DNA of 64,000 bases from Pectinatus sottacetonis (lineage in GTDB: Bacteria > Bacillota > Negativicutes > Selenomonadales > Selenomonadaceae), in the NCBI RefSeq assembly GCF_015732155.1, contig NZ_WIQK01000001.1, forward strand, positions 1,498,001 to 1,562,000. The letters run 5' to 3'. Under the pieces are notes generated by a model, which was given only the letters and a program-made list of their open reading frames with translations, had not been told where the DNA came from and made no database searches. A program made the translations under genes and the position numbers. Shown here in pieces: positions 36,689 to 47,840 of this stretch; within the stretch, counting starts at the first letter, position 1, and each line of letters opens with the position of its first letter.

Positions 36689-37333
36689 GTGACAAAAGCA
36701 ATTTTAGGTAAAAAACTTGGCATGACTCAGATTTTTACCGATGAAGGCGGAGTAATACCCGTTACAGTAATTGAATCCGGTAAAAATGTCGTGCTTCAAA
36801 ATAGAACAATGGAAAATGATGGCTATAATGCAGTACAGATTGGTTTTGGCAGCCTCAAAGAAAAGAAGGTAACAAAACCAATGAAGGGTCATTTTTCTAA
36901 AGCGGGCGTAGCTCCGGTAAAGTTTATCCGTGAAATACGTTTAGCTGATACTTCTGAATATAATGTCGGCGATGAAGTCGGCGTTGACATATTTGCTGAA
37001 GGTGAATTGGTAGATGTAGTTGGAGTTTCAAAAGGCAAAGGGTTCGCTGGTGGAATAAAACGCCATAATTTTGCCTGCGGTCCAATGAAACATGGTTCTA
37101 AATCACATCGTGAACCTGGTTCAACTGGTGCAATGATCAGTGGACATGGTGGACGTGTGTTAAAGGGTAAAAAATTACCGGGACATATGGGTACAGATCA
37201 GGTTACTATACAGCGTTTAAGTATTGTCCGGGTTGATAGTGAACGTAATCTTTTACTTATAAAAGGTGCTGTTCCAGGAGCGAAAAACAGCTTTGTAACT
37301 ATAAAAGCAACGGTTAAACCAAATAAAAAATAA
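36689..37333 (+). CDS. rplC: 50S ribosomal protein L3
   Basis: L3 binds near the peptidyl-transferase centre and starts 50S assembly. GTG 36689 lies 8 bases after AGGAGG and gives the family start [15 protein letters not shown] (214 residues); GTG 36680 would overlap the site. The [17 protein letters not shown] loop and MAGHMG-like GHMGTDQVT region are conserved. Second gene of the S10 operon. Confidence 0.97.
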   Translation: MTKAILGKKLGMTQIFTDEGGVIPVTVIESGKNVVLQNRTMENDGYNAVQIGFGSLKEKKVTKPMKGHFSKAGVAPVKFIREIRLADTSEYNVGDEVGVDIFAEGELVDVVGVSKGKGFAGGIKRHNFACGPMKHGSKSHREPGSTGAMISGHGGRVLKGKKLPGHMGTDQVTIQRLSIVRVDSERNLLLIKGAVPGAKNSFVTIKATVKPNKK

Positions 37334-37359
37334 TAATTGGAAGGAGGATAATGAGGTAA

Positions 37360-37983
37360 ATGCCTACAGTAGAAGTATTTAACATGACCGGACAAAAAGT
37401 CAGCGATATGCAGCTGAATGAAAATGTGTTCGGTGTTGAAATAAATGAAGGTCTTGTTCATCAGGCTGTAGTTATGCAGCTTGCATCTCAGCGTCTAGGT
37501 ACACATGCTACAAAAACAAGAGGCCTTGTTCGCGGCGGTGGCCGTAAACCATGGCGTCAAAAGGGAACAGGTCGCGCAAGAAGCGGTAGCACTCGTTCTC
37601 CAATATGGGTCGGTGGTGGTACAATCTTTGGACCCCATCCTCGTTCTTATGCGTTTTCAATGCCACGTAAACAGCGTCGTTTAGCAATAAAATGTGCACT
37701 CACTGATAAAGTAAATAGCAAAGATTTCATTGTGCTGGATAATCTTGAATTTGCAGCACCCAAAACAAAAGATGTTGTAAAAATGCTGAGTGATTTCAGT
37801 ATTGATAATAAGACCCTTATTATAACAGCTGATTTTGCTGAAAACGTGGAAAAATCTTCCCGTAATATTCCGGGTGTAAAAGCAATAAATTCTAATGGAT
37901 TGAATGTTTATGATATTTTAAATCATAATAAACTCTTCATCACGAAAGATGCTGTTACCCGTATTGAGGAGGTATTGGCATAA
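37360..37983 (+). CDS. rplD: 50S ribosomal protein L4
   Basis: L4 lines the exit tunnel and in some bacteria autoregulates the S10 operon. The protein has 207 residues. The tunnel loop [19 protein letters not shown] is present near residues 60-78, in the macrolide-sensitive form with Lys and Gly in KGTGRAR. AAGGAGG precedes the ATG. Its stop overlaps the rplW start by one base. Confidence 0.97.
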   Translation: MPTVEVFNMTGQKVSDMQLNENVFGVEINEGLVHQAVVMQLASQRLGTHATKTRGLVRGGGRKPWRQKGTGRARSGSTRSPIWVGGGTIFGPHPRSYAFSMPRKQRRLAIKCALTDKVNSKDFIVLDNLEFAAPKTKDVVKMLSDFSIDNKTLIITADFAENVEKSSRNIPGVKAINSNGLNVYDILNHNKLFITKDAVTRIEEVLA

Positions 37984-38264
37984 TGGACGTAAGAGATATT
38001 ATTATAAAACCGCTGGTAACTGAAAGAACAACTGATCTTATGGCTCAGGGAAAATATGTTTTTAAAGTTGCTAAGAGAGCAAATAAAATTGAAATCGGTA
38101 AGGCTGTTGAAGAAATATTCAAAGTAAAGGTTACCGATGTAAATACCATTAATGTTACCGGTAAGGTAAAACGTATGGGCCGTACGATGGGTAAACGTCC
38201 CGATTATAAAAAAGCAATTGTAAAACTCGCTGCTGGAGAAACAATAGAATTCTTTGAAGCGTAA
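37983..38264 (+). CDS. rplW: 50S ribosomal protein L23
   Basis: L23 forms the tunnel exit docking site for SRP and trigger factor. The protein has 93 residues; [33 protein letters not shown] and [19 protein letters not shown] are conserved. It overlaps rplD by one base (TAATG), so its translation is coupled. Confidence 0.97.
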   Translation: MDVRDIIIKPLVTERTTDLMAQGKYVFKVAKRANKIEIGKAVEEIFKVKVTDVNTINVTGKVKRMGRTMGKRPDYKKAIVKLAAGETIEFFEA

Positions 38265-38287
38265 TTTAAGAAAAGGAGGTAAATAAC

Positions 38288-39127
38288 GTGGCAATAAAAA
38301 AATTCAAACCATATTCCCCAGGAAGAAGATTTATGACTGTTTCTTCTTTTGAGGAAATCACAACTGATAAACCAGAAAAATCTTTGACCGAAAGCTTAAA
38401 GAAAATGGGCGGCCGTAACATGCATGGTCGTATGACAGTAAGACATCAAGGCGGTGGCCATAAACGTCTTTACCGTATAATTGATTTTAAGCGTAATAAG
38501 GATTCTGTACCGGCTCGCGTGGCAACAATAGAATATGATCCTAACCGCAGTGCACGCATAGCTTTACTTAATTATGCTGATGGTGAAAAACGCTATATAT
38601 TAGCTCCTAACGGTTTAAAAGTAGGCGATACAGTAGTATCAGGGCCTGATGCTGATATTAAGACAGGTAATGCTCTGCCGATAATTAATATTCCTGTAGG
38701 ATTAATGATTCATAACATTGAGCTTAAAATTGGCAAAGGTGGACAGTTAGTTCGCTCAGCTGGTGCTGCAGCTCAGCTTATGGCAAAGGAAGGCGATTAT
38801 GCGCTTTTACGTATGCCATCAGGCGAACTGCGCAAAGTACATGTAAATTGCCGTGCAACAATCGGTCAAATTGGTAACCTTGAGCATGAAAATATTTCCA
38901 TTGGTAAAGCAGGTCGTTCCCGCTGGCTTGGTATTCGTCCGGCAAACCGTGGTGTAGCCATGAATCCTAATGACCATCCACATGGTGGTGGGGAAGGAAA
39001 AAGTCCTGTTGGACGTAAACATCCTGTTACTAAATGGGGTAAATGTGCTATGGGTGCTAAAACACGTCGTAAGAAACCATCAGATAAATTTATTGTTAAA
39101 CGCCGCGTAAATCGTCGTCAGAAATAA
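38288..39127 (+). CDS. rplB: 50S ribosomal protein L2
   Basis: L2 is needed for subunit joining and peptidyl transfer. At 279 residues it has the normal length. [16 protein letters not shown] near 220 includes the conserved His of the catalytic-site loop. It opens with GTG 38288 after AAAGGAGG. The fifth gene of the S10 operon. Confidence 0.98.
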   Translation: MAIKKFKPYSPGRRFMTVSSFEEITTDKPEKSLTESLKKMGGRNMHGRMTVRHQGGGHKRLYRIIDFKRNKDSVPARVATIEYDPNRSARIALLNYADGEKRYILAPNGLKVGDTVVSGPDADIKTGNALPIINIPVGLMIHNIELKIGKGGQLVRSAGAAAQLMAKEGDYALLRMPSGELRKVHVNCRATIGQIGNLEHENISIGKAGRSRWLGIRPANRGVAMNPNDHPHGGGEGKSPVGRKHPVTKWGKCAMGAKTRRKKPSDKFIVKRRVNRRQK

Positions 39128-39165
39128 CATAATCTATAATCAGATGGTTGAAAGGAGGATACATC

Positions 39166-39447
39166 TTGTCAAGATCCATAAAAAAAGGACCTTACGTTCA
39201 TGAAAGTGTCGTAAAGAAAATAGATGCCATGAATGTGGCAAATGAAAAAAAAGTTATAAAAACATGGTCAAGAAGTTCAACTATCCTGCCATCATTTGTA
39301 GGGCATACAATTGCTGTACATGATGGTCGTAAGCATGTGCCGGTATATGTGACTGAAGATATGGTTGGTCATAAATTAGGTGAGTTTGCACCGACCCGTA
39401 CATTTAAAGGCCACGGCGGGGAAGAACGCAAGACTACTTTAAAATAA
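39166..39447 (+). CDS. rpsS: 30S ribosomal protein S19
   Basis: S19 forms the 30S head with S13. TTG 39166 follows AAAGGAGG and gives [13 protein letters not shown], the family start (93 residues); the longer frame from 39148 would translate the ribosome-binding site. [19 protein letters not shown] and the C-terminal TRTFKGHGG are conserved. Confidence 0.97.
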   Translation: MSRSIKKGPYVHESVVKKIDAMNVANEKKVIKTWSRSSTILPSFVGHTIAVHDGRKHVPVYVTEDMVGHKLGEFAPTRTFKGHGGEERKTTLK

Positions 39448-39468
39448 TTGCCGAAAGGAGGAACTTTA

Positions 39469-39801
39469 GTGGACGCTAAAGCAGTAGCCAAATATGTTAG
39501 AATTGCTCCGCGCAAAGCTCGTGTTGTCATAGATCTTATCCGTGGTAAAAATGTAGCTGATGCTTTTGCAATTTTAAAATTTACACCGAAAGCGGGAGCT
39601 GATGTAGTAAATAAAGTATTAAAATCGGCCGTAGCAAATGCGGAAAATAACTTTGATATGAATGTGGATGCACTTTATGTAGCAGAAGCATGTGTTGATC
39701 AAGGACCTACATTAAAAAGAATACATCCGCGTTCTCGTGGACAGGCATTCAAAATTTTGAAGCGTACATCGCATGTTACAGTTGTAGTAAAAGAAAGATA
39801 A
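39469..39801 (+). CDS. rplV: 50S ribosomal protein L22
   Basis: L22 lines the exit tunnel. GTG 39469 lies 8 bases after AAAGGAGG; the frame runs open from the rpsS stop but that part is not protein. The 110 residues keep [27 protein letters not shown] and the tunnel hairpin with [10 protein letters not shown]. No macrolide-resistance duplication is seen. Confidence 0.96.
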   Translation: MDAKAVAKYVRIAPRKARVVIDLIRGKNVADAFAILKFTPKAGADVVNKVLKSAVANAENNFDMNVDALYVAEACVDQGPTLKRIHPRSRGQAFKILKRTSHVTVVVKER

Positions 39802-39816
39802 AAGGAGGCAATAGAT

Positions 39817-40488
39817 TTGGGCCAGAAAGTTAATCCGCATGGTATGCGTATTGGCATCGTAAAATCATGGGATGCAAAATGGTATGCCGATAAAGATTAT
39901 GCGGCAAACTTATACGAAGATATAAAAATCCGTGAATTTCTTAAACAGAGCCTTCATCAAGCAGGTGTTTCACGAATTGAAACAGAACGTTCCAAGAATC
40001 GTCTTAAACTTACAATTCATACAGCAAAGCCTGGTATGGTAATTGGTCGTGGTGGTTCTGGAATTGAACAGATTAAAAATAATTTGAAAAAATTCACGAC
40101 GAAACATGTTGATATTAATATTGCAGAAATCAAGCAACCAGATATGGATGCAACACTTGTTGCAGAAAATATTGCATCGCAGCTTGAACGTCGTATTGCA
40201 TTTCGCCGTGCAATGAAACAGTCAGTAGGACGTACTATTCGCATGGGAGCTAAGGGAATAAAAGTTACCGTTGGTGGTCGTCTTGGCGGTGCTGAAATTG
40301 CCAGAAGCGAATCCTATCGTGAAGGGAGTATTCCACTTCATACATTAAGAGCCGATATTGATTATGGTACTGCTGAAGCACATACTACTTATGGTCGTAT
40401 TGGTGTAAAGGTATGGATATTCAAAGGCGAAATCCTTCCAGAAAAAAAACAACCTGTAAAGGTTGCAGCTGAAGGGAGCGAAGCTTAA
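39817..40488 (+). CDS. rpsC: 30S ribosomal protein S3
   Basis: S3 guards the mRNA entry and has helicase activity with S4. It has 223 residues with a KH domain ([15 protein letters not shown] near residue 70) and the C-terminal [12 protein letters not shown] block. It starts with TTG 39817 after AAAGGAGG, giving the conserved [13 protein letters not shown]. It overlaps rplP by one base. Confidence 0.97.
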   Translation: MGQKVNPHGMRIGIVKSWDAKWYADKDYAANLYEDIKIREFLKQSLHQAGVSRIETERSKNRLKLTIHTAKPGMVIGRGGSGIEQIKNNLKKFTTKHVDINIAEIKQPDMDATLVAENIASQLERRIAFRRAMKQSVGRTIRMGAKGIKVTVGGRLGGAEIARSESYREGSIPLHTLRADIDYGTAEAHTTYGRIGVKVWIFKGEILPEKKQPVKVAAEGSEA

Positions 40489-40928
40489 TGTTAATTCCAA
40501 AAAGAACAAAATTCCGTAAACAGTTTCGTGGAAGAATGAAGGGTAAAGCCCATCGTGGTACGACAGTATCTCATGGTGAATATGGTCTTCAAGCACTTGA
40601 AGCGGCATGGATTACCAATCGCCAGATTGAAGCAGCTCGTATTGCTATGACCCGTTACATTAAACGTGGTGGTCAGGTTTGGATTAAAATATTCCCAGAT
40701 AAGCCAGTAACTGCGAAACCTGCTGAAACTCGTATGGGTAAAGGTAAAGGGGCACCTGAATATTGGGTAGCAGTAGTAAAACCCGGTCGTATTTTGTTTG
40801 AAATGGGCGGCGTAACTGAAGAAACTGCTAAAGAAGCTATGCGTCTTGCAGGACATAAACTGCCTATAAGAACAAAATTTATAAAACGTGAAGAACAGCA
40901 AGAAGGCGGTGAAGTAAATGAAGGTTAA
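40488..40928 (+). CDS. rplP: 50S ribosomal protein L16
   Basis: L16 sits near the A site and central protuberance. The protein has 146 residues; [16 protein letters not shown], the loop [14 protein letters not shown] and [15 protein letters not shown] are conserved. The C-terminal tail [12 protein letters not shown] is acidic and a little longer than in E. coli. Its end overlaps rpmC by 11 bases. Confidence 0.97.
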   Translation: MLIPKRTKFRKQFRGRMKGKAHRGTTVSHGEYGLQALEAAWITNRQIEAARIAMTRYIKRGGQVWIKIFPDKPVTAKPAETRMGKGKGAPEYWVAVVKPGRILFEMGGVTEETAKEAMRLAGHKLPIRTKFIKREEQQEGGEVNEG

Positions 40929-41118
40929 AGATATACGTGATATGAGTGACGGCGAACTTAACCAGAAAATTGCTTCACTTAAAGAAGAGCTCTTTAATTT
41001 AAGATTTCAGCTTGCCACAGGGCAACTGGAAAATCCTATGCGTATCAAGGATATAAAGAAAACAATTGCTCGTATAAAAACAATTCAGCGTGAACAAGAA
41101 TTAAAAGTTAATGCCTGA
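40918..41118 (+). CDS. rpmC: 50S ribosomal protein L29
   Basis: L29 is a two-helix protein at the tunnel exit beside L23. The protein has 66 residues with the typical [18 protein letters not shown] core. It starts inside rplP and probably depends on coupled translation. Confidence 0.96.
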   Translation: MKVKDIRDMSDGELNQKIASLKEELFNLRFQLATGQLENPMRIKDIKKTIARIKTIQREQELKVNA

Positions 41119-41151
41119 TGAAAAGATATGCATAAGGAAGGAGGCTCTTTT

Positions 41152-41409
41152 ATGAGTGAAAGAAATGAACGCAAGACTAAAATTGGTAAAGTCGTAAGTG
41201 ATAAAATGGACAAAACTATCGTAGTTGCTGTGGAAGATCTGGAACAGCATCCACTTTACAAGAAACTTGTAAAAAAGACAGTTAAGTTTAAAGCTCATGA
41301 TGAAAACAACGATGCCCATACCGGCGATACCGTTTCTCTCATGGAAACACGCCCGTTATCTAAAGATAAACGTTGGAGAGTCGTTAAAATTCTTGAACGA
41401 GCAAAATAA
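41152..41409 (+). CDS. rpsQ: 30S ribosomal protein S17
   Basis: S17 is a primary 16S rRNA binder. ATG 41152 follows AAGGAGG; the frame is open from 41128, but that part is leader. The 85 residues have [36 protein letters not shown] and [14 protein letters not shown]. Confidence 0.97.
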   Translation: MSERNERKTKIGKVVSDKMDKTIVVAVEDLEQHPLYKKLVKKTVKFKAHDENNDAHTGDTVSLMETRPLSKDKRWRVVKILERAK

Positions 41410-41450
41410 TTTTATTAGGCCCAAGGATTTTAATAAAGGAGGTAAAACAA

Positions 41451-41819
41451 TTGATCCAACAACAGACAATGCTCAATGTTGGCGATAATACTGGTGCAAA
41501 GGAAATCATGTGCATCCGTGTTATGGGTGGTTCTTATCGCAAATATGCCAATGTTGGTGATATTATCGTCGCTGCGGTAAAATCTGCTTCTCCTGGTGGT
41601 ATGGTAAAAAAAGGTGAAGTCGTTAAAGCTGTAGTAGTACGTTCTAAAAAAGGACTCAGAAGAAAAGATGGGTCTTATATCCGTTTTGATGAAAATGCAG
41701 CCGTAATTATAAAAGAAGATAAAACCCCAAAGGGCACTCGTATTTTTGGACCTGTAGCCAGAGAACTGCGTGACAGGGCATTCATGAAGATAATTTCATT
41801 GGCTCCAGAAGTACTCTAA
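41451..41819 (+). CDS. rplN: 50S ribosomal protein L14
   Basis: L14 forms an intersubunit bridge. The 122 residues start [17 protein letters not shown] and keep [20 protein letters not shown] (core DENAAVII). It starts with TTG 41451 after AAAGGAGG. It lies 41 bases after rpsQ, in the usual order. Confidence 0.97.
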   Translation: MIQQQTMLNVGDNTGAKEIMCIRVMGGSYRKYANVGDIIVAAVKSASPGGMVKKGEVVKAVVVRSKKGLRRKDGSYIRFDENAAVIIKEDKTPKGTRIFGPVARELRDRAFMKIISLAPEVL

Positions 41820-41837
41820 TGGTGAGGAGGTGCAAAA

Positions 41838-42170
41838 TTGTCACAATATAAATTGAAGGTAAAAAAAGGTGATACAATTGTTGTATTATCTGGCAAAGAT
41901 AAGGGCAAACAGGGTAAAGTTTTGAAAGCAATGCCAAAAAAAGATAAAGTCATAGTTGAAGGAATAAACAAAGTAAAACGCCATACCAAGCCTAACCAGA
42001 ATGTACCAAAAGGCGGTATTATTCCTAAAGAAGCACCTATGCATGCAGCTAAAGTAATGGTTGTATGTCCGGCATGTTCCAAACCAACCCGTGTTGCTAA
42101 AAAAGAAGTAAATGGTAAAATGGTTCGTGTATGCAAAAAATGTGGCGAACTTTTAGACCAGGCAAAATAA
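41838..42170 (+). CDS. rplX: 50S ribosomal protein L24
   Basis: L24 initiates 50S assembly. The 110-residue protein has the KOW motif [19 protein letters not shown] near residues 8-26. A C-terminal zinc ribbon, CPACSKP and CKKC, marks the C+ form and implies a zinc-replete lifestyle or a zinc-free paralogue elsewhere. It starts with TTG 41838 after GAGGAGG. Confidence 0.96.
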   Translation: MSQYKLKVKKGDTIVVLSGKDKGKQGKVLKAMPKKDKVIVEGINKVKRHTKPNQNVPKGGIIPKEAPMHAAKVMVVCPACSKPTRVAKKEVNGKMVRVCKKCGELLDQAK

Positions 42171-42191
42171 TAAGGGAAGGAGGCAACATTG

Positions 42192-42731
42192 GTGGATAGA
42201 TTGCAAGAAAGATATTTAAAAGAGATAGTTCCGGCTTTAACTGAAAAATTTGGTTATAAAAATGTTATGCAGCTGCCTAAAGTAGAAAAAATTGTTATCA
42301 ATATGGGTGTTGGTGAGGCTGTCAGCAATTCCAAGGCATTAGATTCAGCTGTTAAGGATTTGACTATAATAGCAGGACAAAGACCAATATTGACAAGAGC
42401 TAAGAAATCATTAGCAGCATGGAAACTTCGCGCAGGAATGCCTATTGGCTGTAAGGTAACTTTACGTGGGACACGTATGTATCAGTTTTTGGATAAATTT
42501 GTAAATATTGCATTACCACGCGTTCGAGATTTTCGTGGTGTCAGCGGAAAAGCATTTGATGGCCGCGGCAATTATTCCGTAGGACTTAAAGAACAATTGA
42601 TTTTTCCGGAAATTGAATATGATCAAATAGACAAGGTTCGTGGAATGAATATTATCGTTGTAACAACGGCTAAAACCGACGAAGAGGCCAAAGAACTTCT
42701 CCGCCTTTTGGGAATGCCGTTTAGTGCATAA
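42192..42731 (+). CDS. rplE: 50S ribosomal protein L5
   Basis: L5 binds 5S rRNA and contacts the P-site tRNA. GTG 42192 is chosen (9 bases after AAGGAGG, giving [15 protein letters not shown]); the TTG just before it at 42189 is equally possible. The 179 residues keep [26 protein letters not shown] and [17 protein letters not shown]. Confidence 0.95.
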   Translation: MDRLQERYLKEIVPALTEKFGYKNVMQLPKVEKIVINMGVGEAVSNSKALDSAVKDLTIIAGQRPILTRAKKSLAAWKLRAGMPIGCKVTLRGTRMYQFLDKFVNIALPRVRDFRGVSGKAFDGRGNYSVGLKEQLIFPEIEYDQIDKVRGMNIIVVTTAKTDEEAKELLRLLGMPFSA

Positions 42732-42751
42732 GAAGTGGAGGTAAGTTTTTA

Positions 42752-42937
42752 ATGGCCAAAAAGGCATTGATTGAAAAATGGAGCAATGAACCAAAGTATA
42801 AAGTTCGTAAATATAATAGATGTAAAATTTGTGGCCGTCCGCACGGTTATATGCGTAAATTTGATATGTGCCGTATTTGTTTTAGAGAACAAGCTTATAA
42901 AGGCGCAATTCCTGGCGTAACAAAAGCCAGCTGGTAA
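42752..42937 (+). CDS. rpsZ: 30S ribosomal protein S14, zinc type
   Basis: A 61-residue S14 of the short zinc-binding type, with [20 protein letters not shown] giving the CxxC-x12-CxxC site. It opens AKKALIEKW and ends with the conserved IPGVTKASW. It lies 20 bases after rplE, the usual place for this form in Firmicutes. Confidence 0.97.
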   Translation: MAKKALIEKWSNEPKYKVRKYNRCKICGRPHGYMRKFDMCRICFREQAYKGAIPGVTKASW

Positions 42938-42965
42938 CTTAGAAAGAAAGGAGGATATCGGTTTT

Positions 42966-43364
42966 ATGGGAATGACTGATCCGATTGCAGATATGCTTAC
43001 ACGTTTGCGCAATGCAAACTCTGTCCTACATGATAAAGTTGAAATTCCTGGTTCTAATACGAAAAAAGCTATTGCTGACGTTTTAAAAGAAGAGGGCTTT
43101 ATAAAAGATTATACCTTTACTAAAGATAATAAGCAGGGTGTTATCACAATAAAATTAAAATATGGTCCTGATGATGAACAGGTAATTACTGGTTTAAAAC
43201 GTATTTCTCGTCCCGGACTTCGTACTTATGCGAAAAAAGATCAAGTACCGCGTGTTTTAGGTGGTCTTGGTATCGCTATAATATCTACATCAAAAGGTAT
43301 TATGAGTGATAAAAAAGCTCGCGGTGCAGGTGTTGGCGGCGAAGTATTAGCTTATGTATGGTAA
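42966..43364 (+). CDS. rpsH: 30S ribosomal protein S8
   Basis: S8 binds the 16S central domain and represses the spc operon in E. coli. The 132-residue protein opens [15 protein letters not shown] and has [20 protein letters not shown] with the RNA-binding STSKGIM motif. AAAGGAGG precedes the ATG. Confidence 0.97.
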   Translation: MGMTDPIADMLTRLRNANSVLHDKVEIPGSNTKKAIADVLKEEGFIKDYTFTKDNKQGVITIKLKYGPDDEQVITGLKRISRPGLRTYAKKDQVPRVLGGLGIAIISTSKGIMSDKKARGAGVGGEVLAYVW

Positions 43365-43388
43365 TCTTTAGAACTAGGAGGTGTACAA

Positions 43389-43940
43389 ATGTCAAGAATT
43401 GGTAGAGCACCTATTGAGATTCCTAACGGCGTTACAGTTACTCTTTCAGATAATAATTACGTAGTTGTAAAAGGACCAAAGGGAGAATTATCTCGTACGT
43501 GCCATAAAGATATAAAAATAACAATTGAAGGAAATGTTGTCACTGTACAGCGTCCTTCTGATGATAAAAAACATAGAGCATTACATGGTCTTACACGTAG
43601 CCTTATTCATAATATGATTGTGGGTGTGACAGAAGGTTTTTCTAAAAATCTTGAAATCAATGGTGTTGGTTACAGAGCAACCCAGCAGGGAAAAAATCTT
43701 AATCTTTCATTAGGATTTTCACATCCTGTAATCGTTGAACCACCAACTGGAATTACTCTTACTGCTCCGGCATCTAATAAGATAGTTGTATCCGGTATCG
43801 ATAAAGAAATCGTTGGCGAAGTTGCGGCAAAGATTCGTGGGTATAGAGAACCAGAACCTTATAAAGGTAAAGGTATTAAATACGAAAATGAACACATTCG
43901 TCGTAAAGTTGGTAAGGCCGGCGCTAAAGCGGCTAAATGA
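43389..43940 (+). CDS. rplF: 50S ribosomal protein L6
   Basis: L6 lies near the factor-binding stalk. The 183 residues open [14 protein letters not shown] and contain [10 protein letters not shown] and the C-terminal [19 protein letters not shown] (core KGKGIKY). Spc operon order is kept. Confidence 0.97.
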   Translation: MSRIGRAPIEIPNGVTVTLSDNNYVVVKGPKGELSRTCHKDIKITIEGNVVTVQRPSDDKKHRALHGLTRSLIHNMIVGVTEGFSKNLEINGVGYRATQQGKNLNLSLGFSHPVIVEPPTGITLTAPASNKIVVSGIDKEIVGEVAAKIRGYREPEPYKGKGIKYENEHIRRKVGKAGAKAAK

Positions 43941-43966
43941 TTTTTTAAGAGAAAGGAGCAATTGAC

Positions 43967-44326
43967 TTGTTTAAAAAACAGGATAAAAATGAAGCTCGTC
44001 AAAAACGTCATCTGCGTGTACGTAATCGGTTGTCCGGCACAAAAGAAAGACCTCGTTTAAATGTATTCCGCAGCCTTAGCAATATTTATGCCCAGGTTAT
44101 TGATGATGTTAATGGCGTTACATTAGCAGCAGCTAGCTCGCAGGATAAAAGTTTTAAGAAATACGGTGGAAATACTGAAGCAGCTAAATTAGTTGGAACA
44201 GCAGTAGCTAAAGCCGCTATAGAAAAAGGCATCACGGAAGTTGTATTTGATCGCAGCGGGTATTTATATCATGGTCGTATTGCAGCTTTGGCTGATGCAG
44301 CTCGTGAAGCAGGACTCAAATTTTAA
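43967..44326 (+). CDS. rplR: 50S ribosomal protein L18
   Basis: L18 binds 5S rRNA with L5. The 119 residues have [20 protein letters not shown] and the C-terminal [20 protein letters not shown] (core GYLYHGR). It starts with TTG 43967; AAAGGAG lies 10 bases upstream. Confidence 0.96.
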   Translation: MFKKQDKNEARQKRHLRVRNRLSGTKERPRLNVFRSLSNIYAQVIDDVNGVTLAAASSQDKSFKKYGGNTEAAKLVGTAVAKAAIEKGITEVVFDRSGYLYHGRIAALADAAREAGLKF

Positions 44327-44349
44327 TTTATGGAACAGGAGGTTAATTA

Positions 44350-44850
44350 ATGTCCAGAATAGATGCTAATGCGCTTGAGTTACAGGAAAAAGTTGTATAT
44401 ATAAACCGTGTTGCTAAAGTCGTAAAAGGCGGTCGCCGTTTTTCATTTAGTGCGTTGGTTGTTGTCGGTGATAAGAACGGTCATGTTGGTTCAGGACTTG
44501 GTAAAGCCAGTGAAGTACCGGAAGCAATCAGAAAAGGTATTGAAGATGCAAAGAAAAATTTGATAGAAGTATCATTGGTTGAAAAAACTATTCCGCATCA
44601 GATTACAGGAATTTTTGGTGCAGGAAAAATGCTTTTAAAACCGGCAGCAAAAGGGACTGGAGTTATTGCTGGCGGTCCTGCCCGTGCAGTACTCGAGTTA
44701 TGTGGTATAGGTGATATTTTAACAAAATCACTTGGTTCTTCTAATCCTAATAACATGGTTCGTGCTACAATTTGTGGTTTGAATCAATTAAAAAAAGCAG
44801 AAACAGTTGCCCAGTTGCGTGGCAAAACTGTTCAGGAACTTTTGGGTTAA
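44350..44850 (+). CDS. rpsE: 30S ribosomal protein S5
   Basis: S5 controls decoding accuracy and mRNA entry. The 166 residues keep [21 protein letters not shown] (spectinomycin-loop region, core VKGGRR) and GIEDAKKNL. The loop looks wild type. CAGGAGG precedes the ATG. Confidence 0.97.
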   Translation: MSRIDANALELQEKVVYINRVAKVVKGGRRFSFSALVVVGDKNGHVGSGLGKASEVPEAIRKGIEDAKKNLIEVSLVEKTIPHQITGIFGAGKMLLKPAAKGTGVIAGGPARAVLELCGIGDILTKSLGSSNPNNMVRATICGLNQLKKAETVAQLRGKTVQELLG

Positions 44851-44863
44851 GGAGGTTATTTCA

Positions 44864-45049
44864 ATGGCAAAGCTGAAAGTTACTCTTACCCGCAGCCTTA
44901 TCGGTCATCCACAGGATCAACGTGCAACTGTTAGGGCTTTAGGCTTAAAAAGAATAAATTCCGTGGTGGAAAAAGAAGATAATCCAGCTATTCGCGGTAT
45001 GATTCATAAAATAGAACATCTCGTAACAGTAGAAGAAATTAATGCATAA
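44864..45049 (+). CDS. rpmD: 50S ribosomal protein L30
   Basis: The 61-residue L30 starts at ATG 44864 after TAAGGAGG and opens [15 protein letters not shown]. The [13 protein letters not shown]-terminus is typical. The frame is open further upstream in rpsE, but that part is not protein. Confidence 0.97.
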   Translation: MAKLKVTLTRSLIGHPQDQRATVRALGLKRINSVVEKEDNPAIRGMIHKIEHLVTVEEINA

Positions 45050-45067
45050 TTGAGAAGGGGGTGCCAG

Positions 45068-45514
45068 TTGACGATGAATTTACATGAATTGGCTCCAGCT
45101 CCGGGATCGAAGAAAACACGTATTCGTGTAGGGCGCGGTCTTGGTTCTGGTTTAGGCAAGACTTCAGGACGTGGTCATAAGGGACAGAATTCCCGCTCCG
45201 GCGGCGGTGTTCGTACCGGTTTTGAAGGTGGGCAGATGCCGATCTATCGTAGATTGCCAAAACGCGGATTTAAAAATATTTTTGCTAAGGAATATGCAGA
45301 AGTTAACGTTTGTATGCTTGAACGTTTTGAAGATGGCAGCGTAGTTGATGCAGTTACTTTAGTAGAATCCGGCATATTAAAAAATGTATGCGACGGTATC
45401 CGTATCCTTGGTAATGGAGAAATAACAAAAAAACTTACTGTGAAAGCGCAGGGGTTCACAAAATCTGCTGAAGAAAAAATTAAAGCAGCAGGCGGACAAA
45501 TTGAGGTGATCTGA
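45068..45514 (+). CDS. rplO: 50S ribosomal protein L15
   Basis: L15 joins late in 50S assembly. TTG 45068 lies 6 bases after GGGGG and is preferred; ATG 45074 is the alternative. About 148 residues, with [13 protein letters not shown], the glycine-rich [23 protein letters not shown] loop (core GHKGQNSR) and [12 protein letters not shown]. Confidence 0.95.
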   Translation: MTMNLHELAPAPGSKKTRIRVGRGLGSGLGKTSGRGHKGQNSRSGGGVRTGFEGGQMPIYRRLPKRGFKNIFAKEYAEVNVCMLERFEDGSVVDAVTLVESGILKNVCDGIRILGNGEITKKLTVKAQGFTKSAEEKIKAAGGQIEVI

Positions 45515-45515
45515 G

Positions 45516-46772
45516 TTGATTTCAGCCCTTGGGAACATATTTAAAATTCCTGAATTACGGCAAAAAATCATCTTCACCTTAATAATGTTTGCAGTGTTCA
45601 GGCTGGGAACTCATATCCCGGTACCTGGAGTTAACCCAAGTGCACTGGAACATCTTTTTAATAGTGGTAATTTATTTGGACTGTTGGATTTATTTTCGGG
45701 AGGAGCTCTTAGTAAGTTTTCTATATTTGCTATGAGTATAACACCGTATATCAATGCTTCTATCATAATGCAGCTGTTAGCTGTAGTTATTCCGACTTTG
45801 GAAGATTGGTCCAAAGAAGGAGAAGAAGGCCAGAAAAAAACGATAAAGGTCACCCGTTATTTAACGGTTGTCCTTGCGTTTTTACAGGCTGTTGGTATGT
45901 CCATAGGATTAAAAGCCGCTATAATAAATCCTAATCCGATATCCATTTTAATTATTGCAATCACATTAACAGCAGGAACAGTTTTTTTAATGTGGGTTGG
46001 TGAACAGATAACAGCCAATGGTATAGGAAATGGTATTTCATTAATTATTTTTGCCGGTATCGTGGCAGCTTTGCCGCGTTCATTGGGCACAATGTATAAA
46101 TATTTACAGGCAGGCACAATAAATTATTTTAATGTAGTGTTATTTATTATAATAGCACTGGCGATGATAGTTTTTGTAATTGCTATCCAAGAGGGGCAGC
46201 GTAGAGTGCCTATCTCTTATACTAAAAGAGTTGTCGGAAATAAAACTTATGGTGGACGATCCTCGCATATACCATTAAAAGTTAATCAGGCAGGAGTTAT
46301 TCCTATTATTTTTGCCTCATCGTTACTGATGTTTCCGGCTACAATTGGCCAGTTTGTAAATATTGGTTGGGTAAAGACAATTGCCTCTTATTTCCAATGG
46401 GGAACACTTACTCATGCAATAACATATACTCTGCTGATAATTTTCTTTACTTATTTTTATACAGCTGTTACACTAAAAATACCTGACTTAGCGGATAATC
46501 TTAAGAAATATGGCGGATTTGTACCAGGAATACGACCTGGACAGGATACGGCCGAATATCTTGATAAAATTATGACGAGAATAACATTAGCTGGGGCAGT
46601 ATTTTTAGCATTTATAGCAATACTTCCTATGGTTATTGCTCATGCCACACATATTCAGGGAATATATTTTGGCGGTACAGCGTTGCTAATCGTAGTAGGG
46701 GTTGCACTTGACACGATGAAGCAAATAGAATCTATGGTGGTTATGCGCCATTATGAAGGTTTTATGAAATAA
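45516..46772 (+). CDS. secY: Preprotein translocase subunit SecY
   Basis: SecY is the pore of the Sec channel in the inner membrane. The 418-residue protein has ten predicted helices. [12 protein letters not shown] follows helix 1, the plug and hydrophobic-ring region has [22 protein letters not shown] (core [11 protein letters not shown]), and the cytoplasmic loop [13 protein letters not shown] is conserved. It starts with TTG 45516 after GAGGTGATC. It sits between rplO and adk, as usual. Confidence 0.97.
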   Translation: MISALGNIFKIPELRQKIIFTLIMFAVFRLGTHIPVPGVNPSALEHLFNSGNLFGLLDLFSGGALSKFSIFAMSITPYINASIIMQLLAVVIPTLEDWSKEGEEGQKKTIKVTRYLTVVLAFLQAVGMSIGLKAAIINPNPISILIIAITLTAGTVFLMWVGEQITANGIGNGISLIIFAGIVAALPRSLGTMYKYLQAGTINYFNVVLFIIIALAMIVFVIAIQEGQRRVPISYTKRVVGNKTYGGRSSHIPLKVNQAGVIPIIFASSLLMFPATIGQFVNIGWVKTIASYFQWGTLTHAITYTLLIIFFTYFYTAVTLKIPDLADNLKKYGGFVPGIRPGQDTAEYLDKIMTRITLAGAVFLAFIAILPMVIAHATHIQGIYFGGTALLIVVGVALDTMKQIESMVVMRHYEGFMK

Positions 46773-46783
46773 GGAGAATTATT

Positions 46784-47428
46784 ATGCATATTTTGTTAAT
46801 GGGGCCCCCTGGTGCGGGCAAAGGCACACAGGCGGCAAAATTGGTAGAAGAATTTAAAATCCCGCATATTTCTACAGGCGATATGTTTAGAGCCGCAGTT
46901 AAAAATCAGACGGAGCTTGGTAAAAAAGCTAAAGCTTGTATGGATCAAGGAAAACTTGTGCCGGATGATGTTACTATAGGTATTGTTAAGGAACGTTTAT
47001 CACAGGATGATTGCCAGAAGGGATTTATTCTTGATGGGTTTCCCCGTACCGTTGAACAGGCAAAAGCACTTGATAAAATAGTAGCTGAATTAGGCTTAAA
47101 ATTGACTGGAGCGCTTAATATAGATGTTCCGGCAAAAGAGCTTATAGAACGGGCTGTAGGACGGCGTATTTGTAAAAAATGTGGAGAAACTTATCATATA
47201 AGGTTTAAAGTACCAGCGAAAGACGGTATTTGTGATATTTGTGGCGGAGAGCTTTATCAGCGTGCTGATGACAGTGAAGAAACTATGAAAAACAGGTTAG
47301 CTGTTTATGATGAGCAGACAAAACCGCTTATCAAATATTATAAGGATGCAGGTATATATAAACAGGTTGACGGCAGACAGTCAATGGACAAGGTGTATAG
47401 TGATGTTGTGGCTGTATTACGCGGCTGA
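46784..47428 (+). CDS. adk: Adenylate kinase
   Basis: Adk interconverts ATP, ADP and AMP. The P-loop GPPGAGKGT is at residues 7-15, the AMP site HISTGDMFR follows and DGFPRTVEQ is the core. The LID domain carries CKKC and CDIC, a zinc site typical of Gram-positive-type long Adk. The protein has 214 residues. map normally follows but is missing; a 146-base gap leads to infA. Confidence 0.98.
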   Translation: MHILLMGPPGAGKGTQAAKLVEEFKIPHISTGDMFRAAVKNQTELGKKAKACMDQGKLVPDDVTIGIVKERLSQDDCQKGFILDGFPRTVEQAKALDKIVAELGLKLTGALNIDVPAKELIERAVGRRICKKCGETYHIRFKVPAKDGICDICGGELYQRADDSEETMKNRLAVYDEQTKPLIKYYKDAGIYKQVDGRQSMDKVYSDVVAVLRG

Positions 47429-47574
47429 TATAATAAAGATAATTGTGCTGAATAGTGAAGAAATGCTACGAGGACAATTCATTGCAATAATGTTGGGCAA
47501 GGATGGTTCCTTAGAAAAAAGGTTGCCTGAAAATACAGAGATAGCCCAACCTTCATTCGAAAGGGAGCAGTTTC
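47429..47574 (+). other. Structured spacer between adk and infA (map absent)
   Basis: GTTGGGC (47492-47498) pairs with GCCCAAC (47544-47550), enclosing a perfect hairpin AAGGA-TGGT-TCCTT (47499-47512) and a smaller AGG/CCT stem. An open frame runs through the spacer into infA, but it has no ribosome-binding site and matches nothing I know. It may be an mRNA leader element for infA. Confidence 0.35.
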
Positions 47575-47793
47575 ATGTCTAAACAAGATGTAATTGAAGT
47601 TGAAGGTAAAGTGCTTGAAGCATTACCAAACGCAATGTTTCAGGTAGAACTGGAAAACGGCCACGTCGTTTTAGCTCATGTGTCCGGTAAAATACGCATG
47701 AATTTTATACGTATACTTCCCGGGGATAAAGTTACAATAGAGCTTACGCCGTATGATCTTACGAGAGGCCGCATTACTTATAGATTTAAATAA
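47575..47793 (+). CDS. infA: Translation initiation factor IF-1
   Basis: A 72-residue OB-fold protein that blocks the A site during initiation. [19 protein letters not shown] and [19 protein letters not shown] are conserved (core [11 protein letters not shown]). GAAAGGGAG precedes the ATG. It is followed by rpmJ. Confidence 0.97.
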   Translation: MSKQDVIEVEGKVLEALPNAMFQVELENGHVVLAHVSGKIRMNFIRILPGDKVTIELTPYDLTRGRITYRFK

Positions 47794-47840
47794 GCGGCAT
47801 ATTGAAGATTATAGGAATATTGCTGAAAGGAGTAATTGCA

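Noticed and set aside
47307-47582. 91-codon ORF overlapping adk and infA
   Set aside because: It shares most of its length with adk in another frame, has no ribosome-binding site and matches no KOW or Map sequence. The spacer is described as a structured gap instead.
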